NCBI RefSeq assembly: GCF_025631005.1
Contig: NZ_JAOTPL010000006.1
Span: 109,470 to 173,469 of the forward strand
Source: Haoranjiania flava
GTDB taxonomy: Bacteria; Bacteroidota; Bacteroidia; Chitinophagales; Chitinophagaceae
Direction: 5' to 3'
Length of the DNA stretch: 64,000 nt
The translations under genes and the position numbers were made by a program. This document shows, in pieces, positions 40,305 to 50,153 of the stretch. Numbering within the stretch: position 1 is the first letter of the stretch; each line of letters begins with the position of its first letter. The notes under the pieces were generated by a model. That model made no database searches. It was not told the DNA's origin and worked only from the letters and a program-made list of their open reading frames with translations.

Positions 40305-40772
40305 ATGATACATATTGATGCTACAGACAAGCTGATCTTAAAAGAACTTGTAAAAAATGGCAAACAAAGCATGAAAGAGATTTCAGCTAAAGTAAACCTC
40401 TCTCCTACACCTGTGTATGACAGGATAAAAAAACTGGAGAATGAAGGTATTATAGAAAAATACGCAGCAATCATTGACCCGGAAAAATTAGGCTTTGAGC
40501 TGGTTGTTTACATGCAGATAAAACTCATCAGGCACCAGGAAGAATTGTTCAAGCAATTTGCAGAGCATATCATGCAATTTGAAGAAGTGGTAGAGGTAGT
40601 GATGGTCTCCGGTGAATACGATGCTTTGATGAAGCTTTATCTTAAAGATATGACTGAATACAATGATTTTGTGCTGAAGAAAATTTCTAAAATAGACATC
40701 ATATCTCATGTTATCAGTAGTTTTGTACTCAGCAGTATCTCGGGCAATATTCAGGCAATTATGCCGAGGTAG
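40305..40772 (+). CDS. Lrp/AsnC-family transcriptional regulator
   Basis: A 155-residue regulator starting MIHIDATDKLILKELVKNGK; the ATG 6 bp upstream is possible but less typical. The N-terminal HTH is KQSMKEISAKVNLSPTPVYD with RIKKLENEGII (recognition helix SPTPVYDRIKKLE). The RAM ligand-binding domain follows, with VEVVMVSGEYDALMKLYLKD. It is divergent from the histidine decarboxylase gene with about 170 bp between starts, so it probably senses an amino acid and controls that gene and itself. Confidence 0.93.
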   Translation: MIHIDATDKLILKELVKNGKQSMKEISAKVNLSPTPVYDRIKKLENEGIIEKYAAIIDPEKLGFELVVYMQIKLIRHQEELFKQFAEHIMQFEEVVEVVMVSGEYDALMKLYLKDMTEYNDFVLKKISKIDIISHVISSFVLSSISGNIQAIMPR

Positions 40773-40803
40773 TAACTGCACATTGTTTTAAAACAGAATT
40801 TAA

Positions 40804-41922
40804 TTGTCAATATACATTCATATACCTTATTGCAGAAAGGCGTGCCATTATTGCAATTTTCATTTTTCTACAACCAGACATCAGCTTAAAGCTATGATTG
40901 ATGCGGTTTGTAATGAAATAAAGCTGCAAAGAAATTATGTTGCGCAACCTTTGGAAACCATTTATTTCGGCGGCGGAACTCCATCCATACTGGATACGGA
41001 TGATATTGATAAGATCTTTACAGCCATACATCAAAACTTTTCTGTTGCTGCTGATCCGGAAATAACTATAGAAACAAATCCTGACGATATCACTGTTGAA
41101 AACCTAAAAGCATGGAAGCTGAATGGCATCAACCGTTTGAGCATGGGCATACAATCTTTTTTCAATGATGATCTGCAATGGATGAACAGGGCACACAATG
41201 CATCTCAGGCTGTCAATGCCATAAAACTTGCCCAGGATGCCGGCTTCTGCAATATCACCATTGACCTGATCTATGGTACACCCACCCTGCCGGATCATAA
41301 ATGGATACAAAATTTAACCACAGCCATTTCGCTGCACATTCCTCATTTATCCTGCTATGCACTAACGGTTGAACATAAAACCGCACTTCATAAATTTATA
41401 GAAAAAGGAAAAATTAACAACATCAGTGCGGAGCAGCAGGCAAGGCAATTTGAACTATTGATGAAAGCCGCCCGTACAGCAGGATACGAGCATTACGAAA
41501 TATCAAATTTTGCCAAACCCGGTTTCAGAAGCAGGCATAACAGCAACTACTGGTCAGGCAAAGAATACCTGGGCATTGGCCCCTCTGCACATTCATTCAA
41601 TGGTAGTGAAAGAAGATGGAATATTGCCAACAATGCACTGTATATACAATCGCTGGAAAAAAATATTGTGCCGTTTGAGGTTGAAATACTTTCCGAAGAA
41701 AACAAGATGAATGAGTACATCATGACTAGCCTGCGTACCTCGGAAGGGTTTGATCTTAACTACTTCTCCAGGCGTTTTGGCGAGCAAAAAGCACAAACCA
41801 TAAAGGCAAGCGCTCAGAGGTGGATGAAACAGCAATGGCTTGTGCAGCGGGAAGCACATTTTATTTTAACGGATGCCGGAAAGCTAATGGCAGACGGCAT
41901 TGCAGCCGATCTCTTTTTCTGA
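40804..41922 (+). CDS. hemW: Radical SAM heme chaperone HemW-like protein
   Basis: A 372-residue radical SAM protein that begins with a TTG codon: MSIYIHIPYCRKACHYCNFH with the CxxxCxxC iron-sulfur ligands (C-RKA-C-HY-C). No ATG fits, because an in-frame TAA lies directly before the TTG. Further blocks are ETIYFGGGTPSILD, ITIETNPDD, GINRLSMGIQSF and YEISNFAKPG, as in HemW. HemW inserts heme into target proteins; it was earlier called coproporphyrinogen III oxidase-like. Its stop codon touches the stop codon of the convergent gpsA with no base between. Confidence 0.9.
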   Translation: MSIYIHIPYCRKACHYCNFHFSTTRHQLKAMIDAVCNEIKLQRNYVAQPLETIYFGGGTPSILDTDDIDKIFTAIHQNFSVAADPEITIETNPDDITVENLKAWKLNGINRLSMGIQSFFNDDLQWMNRAHNASQAVNAIKLAQDAGFCNITIDLIYGTPTLPDHKWIQNLTTAISLHIPHLSCYALTVEHKTALHKFIEKGKINNISAEQQARQFELLMKAARTAGYEHYEISNFAKPGFRSRHNSNYWSGKEYLGIGPSAHSFNGSERRWNIANNALYIQSLEKNIVPFEVEILSEENKMNEYIMTSLRTSEGFDLNYFSRRFGEQKAQTIKASAQRWMKQQWLVQREAHFILTDAGKLMADGIAADLFF

Positions 41923-42915
41923 TTACACCAGGTTTTGTTCCAGCTTCCTGAATACTTCCCTGGCAGGCGCATTAGTCCACAACACGTCATAAACGGCTTT
42001 CGCAATTGGTATATCGCAACCAAAACTTTTATTGATATTGTGGATGCACTTGCTGGCATTGTAGCCTTCTGCTTCCATATTCAGCTCAAGCCTGGTTGCT
42101 TTTACAGAATAGCCTTTGCCGATCATGGTACCAAACATCCTGTTGCGGCTGTACAGAGAATAACAGGTAACCAGCAGGTCTCCCAAGTATACGGATACTG
42201 CATATTTCACTTCATCTTTATTGGGCGATACTTTATTAAGGAAGCGCTCCATTTCATTGGCGCAATTAGCAATAAAAACGCTCAGAAAGTTATCGCCATA
42301 TTCCAGGCCGGTTGCAATTCCTGCACCAAGTGCATAGATATTTTTCAAGACGGCTGCGTATTGAACTCCGTATAAATCTTTATTGGTACGGGCATTGATA
42401 TAATCATTCTGAAAAGTGGCTGCAATTTTAGCAGTAAATTCTTCATCAACACCCGAAAACGTAAGATACGAGAGCTTTTCAGAGGCTACCTCTTCTGCAT
42501 GGCAAGGCCCGAGCAGCGTAAAATAGTCTGCTATATCCACATCAAATTTCCTGATGAGATAATCTAACAGCAGTTCATCGGCCCCGGGCAAAATACCTTT
42601 CACTGCAGAAACAACCTTTTTATTTTTCAGTGCATCCGCAGGCAGGCAATCAAAAGCTTTTTCCACGTAAGCAGACGGAACTACTACAATTAACACAGTG
42701 CAGGCATTTACCACATCTTCTATATTTTCTTTCAGCTCAAGCTGAGCTGTATTAAAAACCGTCTTAGACAAATAATTGGGATTTATACCTTTGCTGCGGA
42801 TTTCCTTAATGTTATCTGCATTGCGAAACCACCAGTAAATTTTATTACCATTGTCCGTAAGAATTTTAGCAATAGCTGTAGCCCAGCTACCACTGCCCAT
42901 AACGCCTATCTGCAT
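41923..42915 (-). CDS. gpsA: Glycerol-3-phosphate dehydrogenase (NAD(P)+)
   Basis: Reduces dihydroxyacetone phosphate to sn-glycerol 3-phosphate for phospholipid synthesis. The 330 residues carry the Rossmann loop GVMGSGSWATAIAKIL at the N-terminus, VVSAVKGILPGADELL, the active-site lysine region NKDLYGVQYAAVLKNIYALG (residues 178-197), and GLEYGDNFLSVFIANCANEM. It lies 23 bp downstream of the S46 peptidase gene on the same strand, probably in one transcript. It ends zero bases from hemW. Confidence 0.95.
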   Translation of the reverse strand: MQIGVMGSGSWATAIAKILTDNGNKIYWWFRNADNIKEIRSKGINPNYLSKTVFNTAQLELKENIEDVVNACTVLIVVVPSAYVEKAFDCLPADALKNKKVVSAVKGILPGADELLLDYLIRKFDVDIADYFTLLGPCHAEEVASEKLSYLTFSGVDEEFTAKIAATFQNDYINARTNKDLYGVQYAAVLKNIYALGAGIATGLEYGDNFLSVFIANCANEMERFLNKVSPNKDEVKYAVSVYLGDLLVTCYSLYSRNRMFGTMIGKGYSVKATRLELNMEAEGYNASKCIHNINKSFGCDIPIAKAVYDVLWTNAPAREVFRKLEQNLV

Positions 42916-42938
42916 AGTGTTTGTTTAAAAATTATACT

Positions 42939-45080
42939 TTACCTGTCTACGATTTTCATTTCTTTCAGCAACCATTTAGCATCGGCGAACTTATCAACGA
43001 TGAATAGGATGTAACGCACGTCAACCATAATGTTCCTGCATATTTCCGGGTCGTAATTAAGATCAGACATAGTACCTTCCCACTGCCTGTCGAAGTTCAG
43101 GCCTACCAGGTTGCCGTTGGCATCTATTGCCGGGCTTCCCGAATTACCGCCCGTAGTATGGCTCGTGGAAGTAAATGCCAGCGGCACATCGCCTGTGCGG
43201 TCTTTATATTTTCCAAAATCTTTTTTATTGTACAATGTTATCAGCTTTGCCGGCACATCAAACTCATAGTCACCTGCTACGTATTTTTCCATTACGCCTT
43301 TCAGGTAGGTTTGGGGTAAATATTCAACTGCATCACGCGGCCTGGAACCTTTTACTTTTCCATAGGTAACACGCAATGTGGAGTTGGCATCAGGAAAGAA
43401 AACCTTATTTTTATCTGTCTGCATTTGCAGCGCCATGTATTCTTTTTGAAGATCGTCTATCTCATCCTGGATATCGTTGTATTTACCTGCTACACGATCA
43501 TTGAAATGATCGCGCAGTTGGCGCGCCAGCATTATAAGTCTATCTTTTTTTAAAGTAGCTATCAATTGTTCTTCATCTGCGAATACTTTCTCCAGATTGC
43601 TGTTCACGGTTTCGCCGTTGAACCTGGCAAGGCCCGATACCAGAGAGGTTTTATACATCTCTGTAATCACCGGCAGGTTTTGAGCTGCGTCTTTGAAACC
43701 ATTTGCTTTAGCGGGTAAAAACTGCTGCGGAATTTTAGCGGCTGTTAAAGCCAGCAGCTCCGAAGTGATCTGCGCATCAAGCATAGGATCGAAATCTACA
43801 TAAATGCCCTGTAAGGTAGAGAGGTAGCGGCTTTTTGTTTCCGGCTTCCATCTTCCTGTTGCATACAGATCCATGAAATTGTTGTAATGCATGGCAAGCT
43901 TTAAGCCTTCGGCATTCCTGATCAGCTCATCGTAATAGGCTTTGGTTAATCCATAGGGAGCCTGCTGATTGTACAGGTTTATAAAAGAACTTAATACTGC
44001 AGCGATCCTTGGATTCTTGGCAGACAGCGCCTGCTCGTATGTTTTTCTTTTTTCAACTGCATTACTTTTCCGCAATCCCTGGTTCTCTCCTATCCATTTT
44101 TTCCAGTAGTTGGCAATGGAAGCAAATTTAGAGGCATACTTAATGCGGGTAGCCTCATCGGTACGCATCTTTTCTCCCATGATTTTCAAGGCAGCGTCAC
44201 GCACTTCTATACGTGCCGGGTTTGTTTCTTTTTGCAATTTTTCCAATGCAATTGCAGGCAGGTATTCATCTGTAGATCCAGGGAAGCCGTAGACAAACAC
44301 AAAGTCATTTTCTTTAATGCCTTTGGAAGAAACAGGCAGGAAATATTTGGGCTTGTAAGGCACATTGCTTTCTGCATATTCGGCAGGTTTATTATTCTTA
44401 TCCGCATAAACGCGGAACAGGGCAAAATCGCCTGTATGTCGCGGCCACACCCAATTATCAGTATCTGCACCAAACTTACCAATGGCTTCCGGAGGTGTGC
44501 CTACCAGGCGCACATCTTTGAAGGTTTCCTGTACAATCAGGTAGTATTTGTTGCCTTTGTAAAAGGGCCTGATAAAAGCAGTCTGATAAGTATCCGGTTT
44601 ATAATTAGCAAGATAGGTATCCACATTTTTTTTGATCATGTTCCTGCGCGCTTCGCCGCTCAACGCCTGGGCGCCTGCTACAACTGCTGAAGTTACATCT
44701 TTTACATCTACGATAAATGTTGCCGTAAGACCCGGATTTGGAAGTTCTTCCTTCATATTTTTTGCCCAGAAACCATTTTTCAGCAGATCATTTTCTATTG
44801 ACGAATGGCGCTGGATGCTTCCGTAACCGCAATGGTGATTGGTTAGCAACAGTCCCTTACCGGAAATGATCTCACCGGTGCAGCCTCCGCCGAAATGTAC
44901 CACTGCATCCTTGATACTGGGAACGGTGGCGCTAAAAATATCTTTGGCAGATATTTTCATGCCCATCTGTTTCATTTCTTTTTCATTGAGCTCGTTGGGG
45001 ATCCACATACCGCCGGACTGCTGAGCCAATGAGGCTAAGGACACAGAGAGAAAAAAGATAAGTAATTGTAGTTGTTTCAT
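42939..45080 (-). CDS. S46-family dipeptidyl-peptidase, DPP11-like
   Basis: A 713-residue exopeptidase with a signal peptide (MKQLQLLIFFLSVSLASLAQ). The catalytic histidine is in LLLTNHHCGYGSIQRHSS near residue 78 and the serine in SHTTGGNSGSPAIDANGN near residue 650, as in chymotrypsin-fold S46 enzymes. The specificity residue is Arg in NFDRQWEGTMSDL. In S46 peptidases Arg at this point goes with cleavage after Asp/Glu (DPP11), whereas Gly marks the hydrophobic-specific DPP7. It probably works in the periplasm on dipeptides from imported oligopeptides. It lies between the aldo/keto reductase and gpsA on the same strand. Confidence 0.93.
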   Translation of the reverse strand: MKQLQLLIFFLSVSLASLAQQSGGMWIPNELNEKEMKQMGMKISAKDIFSATVPSIKDAVVHFGGGCTGEIISGKGLLLTNHHCGYGSIQRHSSIENDLLKNGFWAKNMKEELPNPGLTATFIVDVKDVTSAVVAGAQALSGEARRNMIKKNVDTYLANYKPDTYQTAFIRPFYKGNKYYLIVQETFKDVRLVGTPPEAIGKFGADTDNWVWPRHTGDFALFRVYADKNNKPAEYAESNVPYKPKYFLPVSSKGIKENDFVFVYGFPGSTDEYLPAIALEKLQKETNPARIEVRDAALKIMGEKMRTDEATRIKYASKFASIANYWKKWIGENQGLRKSNAVEKRKTYEQALSAKNPRIAAVLSSFINLYNQQAPYGLTKAYYDELIRNAEGLKLAMHYNNFMDLYATGRWKPETKSRYLSTLQGIYVDFDPMLDAQITSELLALTAAKIPQQFLPAKANGFKDAAQNLPVITEMYKTSLVSGLARFNGETVNSNLEKVFADEEQLIATLKKDRLIMLARQLRDHFNDRVAGKYNDIQDEIDDLQKEYMALQMQTDKNKVFFPDANSTLRVTYGKVKGSRPRDAVEYLPQTYLKGVMEKYVAGDYEFDVPAKLITLYNKKDFGKYKDRTGDVPLAFTSTSHTTGGNSGSPAIDANGNLVGLNFDRQWEGTMSDLNYDPEICRNIMVDVRYILFIVDKFADAKWLLKEMKIVDR

Positions 45081-45127
45081 TATTTTTATTTAATTACAGA
45101 TTTCAAATTGCAGAGTGCAAAATTGCT

Positions 45128-46114
45128 TTAGTCTTTTAAAATATTTTCTATTGTATTTAATTCTTCACTATCAAAATCAACGTTGTTGAGGCATTGCAGG
45201 GAATCAAGCAACTGAGCGGAACTGCTGGCGCCTACAAGTACAGAGGTCACCCGCTTATCTTTCAGTATCCAGCTCAAAGCCATTTGTGCCAATGATTGTC
45301 CGCGTTGCAGCGCAAGCGTATTCAGGCGTGTGATCTTCGATAATACAGATTGTGTAATGGCTTCCCGCTTTAAAAAACCGTGTACTTTACCGGCACGTGA
45401 ATCTGATGGAATGCCTTGTAAATATTTGTTGGTGAGCAACCCCTGCGCCAGCGGGGAGAAAGGAATGCAGCCAACACCTTCTGCTTCCAGCAGATCAAGC
45501 AAACCTTCTTCCACCCATCTTTCAAACATAGAATATTTGGGTTGATGAATAATACACGGTGTGCCCAACGAACGTAAAATATCAATAGCCTTTTTAGCTT
45601 CTTCAGGGCGATAGTTTGAAATACCTATGTACAAAGCCTTTCCGCGGCGTACGATCAAATCCAGCGCAGACATGGTTTCTTCCAGCGGCGTATCCGGATC
45701 TGGGCGATGGTGGTAAAAAATATCCACGTATTCCAGGCGCATCCGTTTCAGGCTCTGGTCAAGGCTCGATACTATATATTTTTTAGAGCCCCAGTTGCCG
45801 TAAGGCCCATCCCACATCAGGTAGCCGGCTTTGGTAGAGATGATCATTTCATCGCGGTGGGTGTAAAAGTCTTCGTGCAATATTTTACCGAAATTAATTT
45901 CTGCACTGCCCGGAGGCGGGCCGTAATTATTGGCCAGGTCAAAATGAGTGATGCCGTTATCAAACGCGGTATGCAGCGTTTTCCTGTATACCTCACTATC
46001 ATCCACATCACCGAAGTTGTGCCATAAACCCAGTGATAGTGCGGGCAACAGCAAACCGCTGTTACCACAACGGCGATACTGCATCCGGTTGTATTTGTCT
46101 GCCGTGTATTGCAT
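45128..46114 (-). CDS. Aldo/keto reductase, YghZ-like
   Basis: A 328-residue NADPH-dependent reductase of the AKR14 type (L-glyceraldehyde 3-phosphate reductase-like). The start at 46114 (MQYTADKYNRMQYRRCGNSG) is chosen because it stands 10 bp after alaS; the ATG at 46216 would overlap alaS by 92 bp. It has a TIM barrel with HFDLANNYGPPPGSAE (Asp and Tyr), STKAGYLMWDGPYG (Lys), FYHHRPDPDTPLEETM (His) and the NADP-binding VLVGASSSAQLLDSL. The substrate may be a toxic aldehyde such as methylglyoxal. It is co-transcribed with alaS. Confidence 0.92.
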   Translation of the reverse strand: MQYTADKYNRMQYRRCGNSGLLLPALSLGLWHNFGDVDDSEVYRKTLHTAFDNGITHFDLANNYGPPPGSAEINFGKILHEDFYTHRDEMIISTKAGYLMWDGPYGNWGSKKYIVSSLDQSLKRMRLEYVDIFYHHRPDPDTPLEETMSALDLIVRRGKALYIGISNYRPEEAKKAIDILRSLGTPCIIHQPKYSMFERWVEEGLLDLLEAEGVGCIPFSPLAQGLLTNKYLQGIPSDSRAGKVHGFLKREAITQSVLSKITRLNTLALQRGQSLAQMALSWILKDKRVTSVLVGASSSAQLLDSLQCLNNVDFDSEELNTIENILKD

Positions 46115-46124
46115 GGAATTATTT

Positions 46125-48764
46125 TTATAATAATGCTTTGACTGTTTCAATAACCTTTGCCAGATTTGTAACATCGTGCCCGCCTGCGGTAGCAAGCGCC
46201 TTCTGGCCACCGCCACCGCCTTTGATCAACGGAGCGATTTGTTGTTTAATGATCTTTCCTGCATCCAGTGATTTTTCTTCGGCAAGCTTTTCATCCAATA
46301 AAACCGCTACTGCTGCCTTGCCTGCAATATTTGCCGTAAGCACCACCAGGTAGTTCTCCTTCAGCAACGGCTTCATATCAAAACAAATCTTCTTTAAGGC
46401 CTCGGCGCTACTTGCTTCTATCTGCTGACCAACAAAGTTTACACCATTAACAATTTCAACTTTCGATGCCAGTTCTTTAGAAACAGCCGCCATTTCCCTG
46501 GCTTCATAGGCTTCTATTTTCTTTTCCAGCGCTGCTTTATCCTCTATTAACTTTTCTACAGACTTTACCGGGTCTTTGGTTTTCAAAATCTCGGTGATGG
46601 CTTTGCTTTCATGCATTTTTTGTGTACAGAAACGCACCGCTGCTGCGCCTGTCAGCGCTTCTATGCGGCGCACACCGGCAGCTACAGCCGTTTCGGAAGT
46701 AATCACAAATGTGCCGATCTCGCCTGTGTGGTGTACATGCGTGCCGCCGCAAAGCTCTATTGAGAATATGCCGCCAATAGTTACCACGCGAACTATATCA
46801 CCGTATTTTTCCCCGAAAAGCGCCATAGCTCCTGATTCCAGCGCGGACTCTTTAGACTTTTCTTCTATTACCACAGAGAGGTTTTCCCTGATCTTTTTAT
46901 TGACTATATCCGTGATGGCGTCCAGTTCTTGATCAGAGATTTTTGCAAAGTGCGATACATCAAAGCGCAATACCTCTTCATTTACCAGCGATCCTTTTTG
47001 ATTTACATGATTGCCCAGTACCTGCTTCAGCGCGGCATGCAACAAGTGTGTAGCTGTGTGGTTGTAAGCCGTGTGTAATCTTTTATCTGCGCTTACTTCT
47101 GCCCTGATCTCAGCAGACATGTCGGTAAACAATTTATCAGTAAAATGAATGATCAGGTCATTTTCTTTTTTGGTATCGGTCACATAAATGCTTTCATCGC
47201 CAGCTTTCAATACGCCCCTGTCTCCTGCCTGCCCGCCGCTTTCTGCATAGAATGGTGTGGCTTCCAGCACTACCTGGTATTGCTCTTTATTTTTCGCTTT
47301 TACTTTCCTGTACTTAATGATCCTGGTCTGTACAGATAGACGGTCATATCCTACAAATGAAGAACGTTCTGCCTCATTCACCACAGTCCAATCACCCGCA
47401 TCTATTGCTGTTGCCTGCCTTGAACGGTTTTTTTGCTGTTGCATCTCTGCTTCAAAGCCTGTCTCGTCTACAGCCAGGTTATTTTCTGTTGCAATCAGTC
47501 GTGTCAGGTCAATGGGAAAGCCGTATGTATCGTATAATTCAAAAGCTTCCTTACCGCCGATAATTTCAGCGCTGCCTGCTTTTGAAATAATATCGTCTAT
47601 TCTCTTCAGACCCTTTTCCAATGTTCTCAGGAAAGCCTCTTCTTCTTCTTTGATAACCTTTGCTACAAAATCCTGCTGGTTTTTTAATTCCGGGAAAACA
47701 TGCTGAAACTGGCCGGCAATAAATAAAACCAACTGGTACAACAGCGGTTGTTTATAATCCAGGTACGAATAGTAATACCTCACAGCGCGGCGAAGTATAC
47801 GGCGTACAACATAGCCTGCACCTGTGTTTGAGGGCAGCTGGCCATCGGCAATGGTGAAACAGATGGCACGTATGTGATCTGAAATTACACGGAAAGCAAC
47901 AGAGGTTTTTGAGTCATCATTGTCGTATTCTTTGTCAACAATTTTTCCGATTGCTTTTATGGTTCCGGTGAAAACATCTGTATCGTAGTTGGATGTTTTG
48001 CTTTGCAACACACGCACCAGCCTTTCAAAGCCCATTCCTGTATCTACATGCCGTGCGGGTAGTTTCTGCAATGTACCGTCTTTTAAACGGTTAAATTCCA
48101 TGAATACATTATTCCAGATCTCTATCACTTGCGGATGATCGGCATTTACCAGTGTTTTACCTTCCATGCTTTTGCGCTCTTCCTCTGTACGGCAGTCCAC
48201 GTGTATCTCAGAGCAGGGGCCGCATGGGCCGGTATCGCCCATTTCCCAAAAATTATCTTTCTTCTTTCCACGGATGATGCGGTCTTCTGCAATCCAGTTT
48301 TTCCATTCGTTGTACGCCTCTTCATCAAAAGGCAGGCCTTCCTTTTCATCACCTTCAAAAACAGAAACGTACAGGCGGTCTTTATCAATTTTAAACACCT
48401 TTGTAAGCAATTCCCAGCTCCAGGCTATGGCTTCCTTTTTGAAGTAGCCAGCCTGCGGGTTGCCCGGATCGCCAAAGCTCCAGTTGCCCAGCATTTCAAA
48501 CATGGTATGATGATACGTGTCTACGCCTACTTCCTCCAGGTCGTTGTGCTTGCCGCTAACGCGTAAACATTTCTGGGTATCTGCCACGCGCGGGTACGCC
48601 GGCTTTCTGTTGCCTAAAAAATAATCTTTGAACTGGTTCATACCTGCATTGGTAAAAAGCAATGTAGGATCGTTCTTAACCACAATGGGTGCAGAAGGTA
48701 CTATATGATGTTCTTTTGATTTAAAAAAATCCAGGAATTGCTGACGTATCTCCGATGATGTCAT
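46125..48764 (-). CDS. alaS: Alanyl-tRNA synthetase
   Basis: An 879-residue class II synthetase that charges and edits tRNA-Ala. The class II motif 1 region begins at the N-terminus (TSSEIRQQFLDFFKSKEHHI). The tRNA-binding middle follows, and the editing domain carries HTATHLLHAALKQVLG and the metal-binding CGGTHVHHTGEIG near residue 665. The C-terminal DHHA1-like domain includes the GGGGGQKALATAGG loop near residue 850. The length and order of domains are complete. It is the first gene of a minus-strand run (alaS, aldo/keto reductase, S46 peptidase, gpsA) and is divergent from topoisomerase IB. Confidence 0.97.
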   Translation of the reverse strand: MTSSEIRQQFLDFFKSKEHHIVPSAPIVVKNDPTLLFTNAGMNQFKDYFLGNRKPAYPRVADTQKCLRVSGKHNDLEEVGVDTYHHTMFEMLGNWSFGDPGNPQAGYFKKEAIAWSWELLTKVFKIDKDRLYVSVFEGDEKEGLPFDEEAYNEWKNWIAEDRIIRGKKKDNFWEMGDTGPCGPCSEIHVDCRTEEERKSMEGKTLVNADHPQVIEIWNNVFMEFNRLKDGTLQKLPARHVDTGMGFERLVRVLQSKTSNYDTDVFTGTIKAIGKIVDKEYDNDDSKTSVAFRVISDHIRAICFTIADGQLPSNTGAGYVVRRILRRAVRYYYSYLDYKQPLLYQLVLFIAGQFQHVFPELKNQQDFVAKVIKEEEEAFLRTLEKGLKRIDDIISKAGSAEIIGGKEAFELYDTYGFPIDLTRLIATENNLAVDETGFEAEMQQQKNRSRQATAIDAGDWTVVNEAERSSFVGYDRLSVQTRIIKYRKVKAKNKEQYQVVLEATPFYAESGGQAGDRGVLKAGDESIYVTDTKKENDLIIHFTDKLFTDMSAEIRAEVSADKRLHTAYNHTATHLLHAALKQVLGNHVNQKGSLVNEEVLRFDVSHFAKISDQELDAITDIVNKKIRENLSVVIEEKSKESALESGAMALFGEKYGDIVRVVTIGGIFSIELCGGTHVHHTGEIGTFVITSETAVAAGVRRIEALTGAAAVRFCTQKMHESKAITEILKTKDPVKSVEKLIEDKAALEKKIEAYEAREMAAVSKELASKVEIVNGVNFVGQQIEASSAEALKKICFDMKPLLKENYLVVLTANIAGKAAVAVLLDEKLAEEKSLDAGKIIKQQIAPLIKGGGGGQKALATAGGHDVTNLAKVIETVKALL

Positions 48765-48970
48765 AGTAAACTTTGCGTTATAAATTACGAATTATATGCG
48801 GCGAAGTTAAGAAAAATAAGCGCGCTATGGCTATATCAATGCTACTTTTCAGTGGCTTGATTTGTAATGGATAGACAATAGCTTACGGCTCAGTTGCAGG
48901 AAATACCAAACTACGGAGACAGCATTTTTCGGCACGAAATTTAATGCTATTACTTCTACAACACTCACCC

Positions 48971-50065
48971 ATGACAGAGGTAGAAAGCATAATTGAAAAA
49001 ATAACGCCGAAGAAAATAGAAAAAATACTACGCGATCCCAGGCAGACAGCAAAGGCAGTAAATCTCGTTTACGTAAATGACTCAGAGCAGCCGGGAATTA
49101 ACCGCAGGAAGAAAGGTAAAAAGTTTGCCTATTATTTTAATGAAAAAGAAGTAAAAGACCAGGCACAGGTGGACCGCATTAAAAAGCTGGTGATACCTCC
49201 TGCCTGGGAAAACGTATGGATATGCGCATTGGAAAACGGCCACCTGCAGGCTACCGGCTTGGATGCTAAAAACCGCAAGCAATACCGTTACCATCCTGTA
49301 TGGAATGCATTGAGAAACCATACCAAATTTTACAGGATGCTGCAGTTCGGCCAGGCATTGCCCGCTATCCGCCTGCAACTGGAAAAAGACCTTTCGCTGC
49401 CGGGGCTGCAACAAAGAAAAGTTTTAGCTGCCGTAGTAAGCCTGATGGAACGTACCAACATTCGCGTGGGCAACAATATCTATGAAAAACTCTACGGTTC
49501 GTTTGGCCTCACAACACTGAAAGACAAGCATGTAAACGTATCAGGCACGCATGTAAAGTTTGTCTTTAAAGGTAAAAAGGGCGTGATGCATGATGTGGAG
49601 CTGAAACACAGGAAACTGGCCAAGATCGTACAGGCCTGCAAGGAAATCCCGGGTAAAGAGCTCTTTCAATACTACGATGAAAACAACAACCGCCAATGCA
49701 TAGACTCCGGCATGGTAAATAATTACATTAAAGAGATCAGTGGCGACGACTTTACCGCGAAAGATTTCAGGACCTGGGCAGGCACGGTAAATGCTTTCCT
49801 GGCATTTAAAGAATTAGGACTGGCAGAAACTGATACTGAAACAAAAAAGAAGATCGTGGAAGCGTTGGATTGTGTAGCCAAACATTTGGGCAATACACGT
49901 ACAGTATGCAAAAAATATTATGTACACCCGCTCATCATCAGCCTGTATGAAAATAAAAGCATTCAAAAATATATGGATGAGCTGGATACCATTGAAATAG
50001 ACGACAACAAGGCAGATCTGACCAAAGAGGAAAAAATAATCATGAAAATACTGGAAGGTAAGTAG
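48971..50065 (+). CDS. DNA topoisomerase IB (eukaryotic type)
   Basis: A 364-residue type IB topoisomerase of the bacterial/poxvirus class, which relaxes supercoils without ATP. The start at 48971 (MTEVESIIEKITPKKIEKIL) is preferred over 48944 as it drops a hydrophobic non-family leader. Conserved blocks are YRYHPVWNALRNHTKFYRML, ERTNIRVGNNIYEKLYGSFG (Arg) and KDFRTWAGTVNAFLAF (Arg), and the nucleophile is Tyr in KYYVHPLI near residue 325. The TLKDKHVNV and FKGKKG elements are also usual. It lies 88 bp upstream of the AraC/alkyltransferase gene; the two form a plausible repair pair. Confidence 0.94.
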   Translation: MTEVESIIEKITPKKIEKILRDPRQTAKAVNLVYVNDSEQPGINRRKKGKKFAYYFNEKEVKDQAQVDRIKKLVIPPAWENVWICALENGHLQATGLDAKNRKQYRYHPVWNALRNHTKFYRMLQFGQALPAIRLQLEKDLSLPGLQQRKVLAAVVSLMERTNIRVGNNIYEKLYGSFGLTTLKDKHVNVSGTHVKFVFKGKKGVMHDVELKHRKLAKIVQACKEIPGKELFQYYDENNNRQCIDSGMVNNYIKEISGDDFTAKDFRTWAGTVNAFLAFKELGLAETDTETKKKIVEALDCVAKHLGNTRTVCKKYYVHPLIISLYENKSIQKYMDELDTIEIDDNKADLTKEEKIIMKILEGK

Positions 50066-50153
50066 CCGCAAAACCGCTGCGCACCATGCAACCTTGAAAA
50101 CCGCAAGTATCGGGCTATTTTTTTGGCAGCTAACAGGTATTTTTGTAAAAAAA

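Noticed and set aside
46115..46216. Longer start for the aldo/keto reductase
   Set aside because: It would overlap alaS by 92 bp and adds sequence that is only the reverse reading of AlaRS codons.
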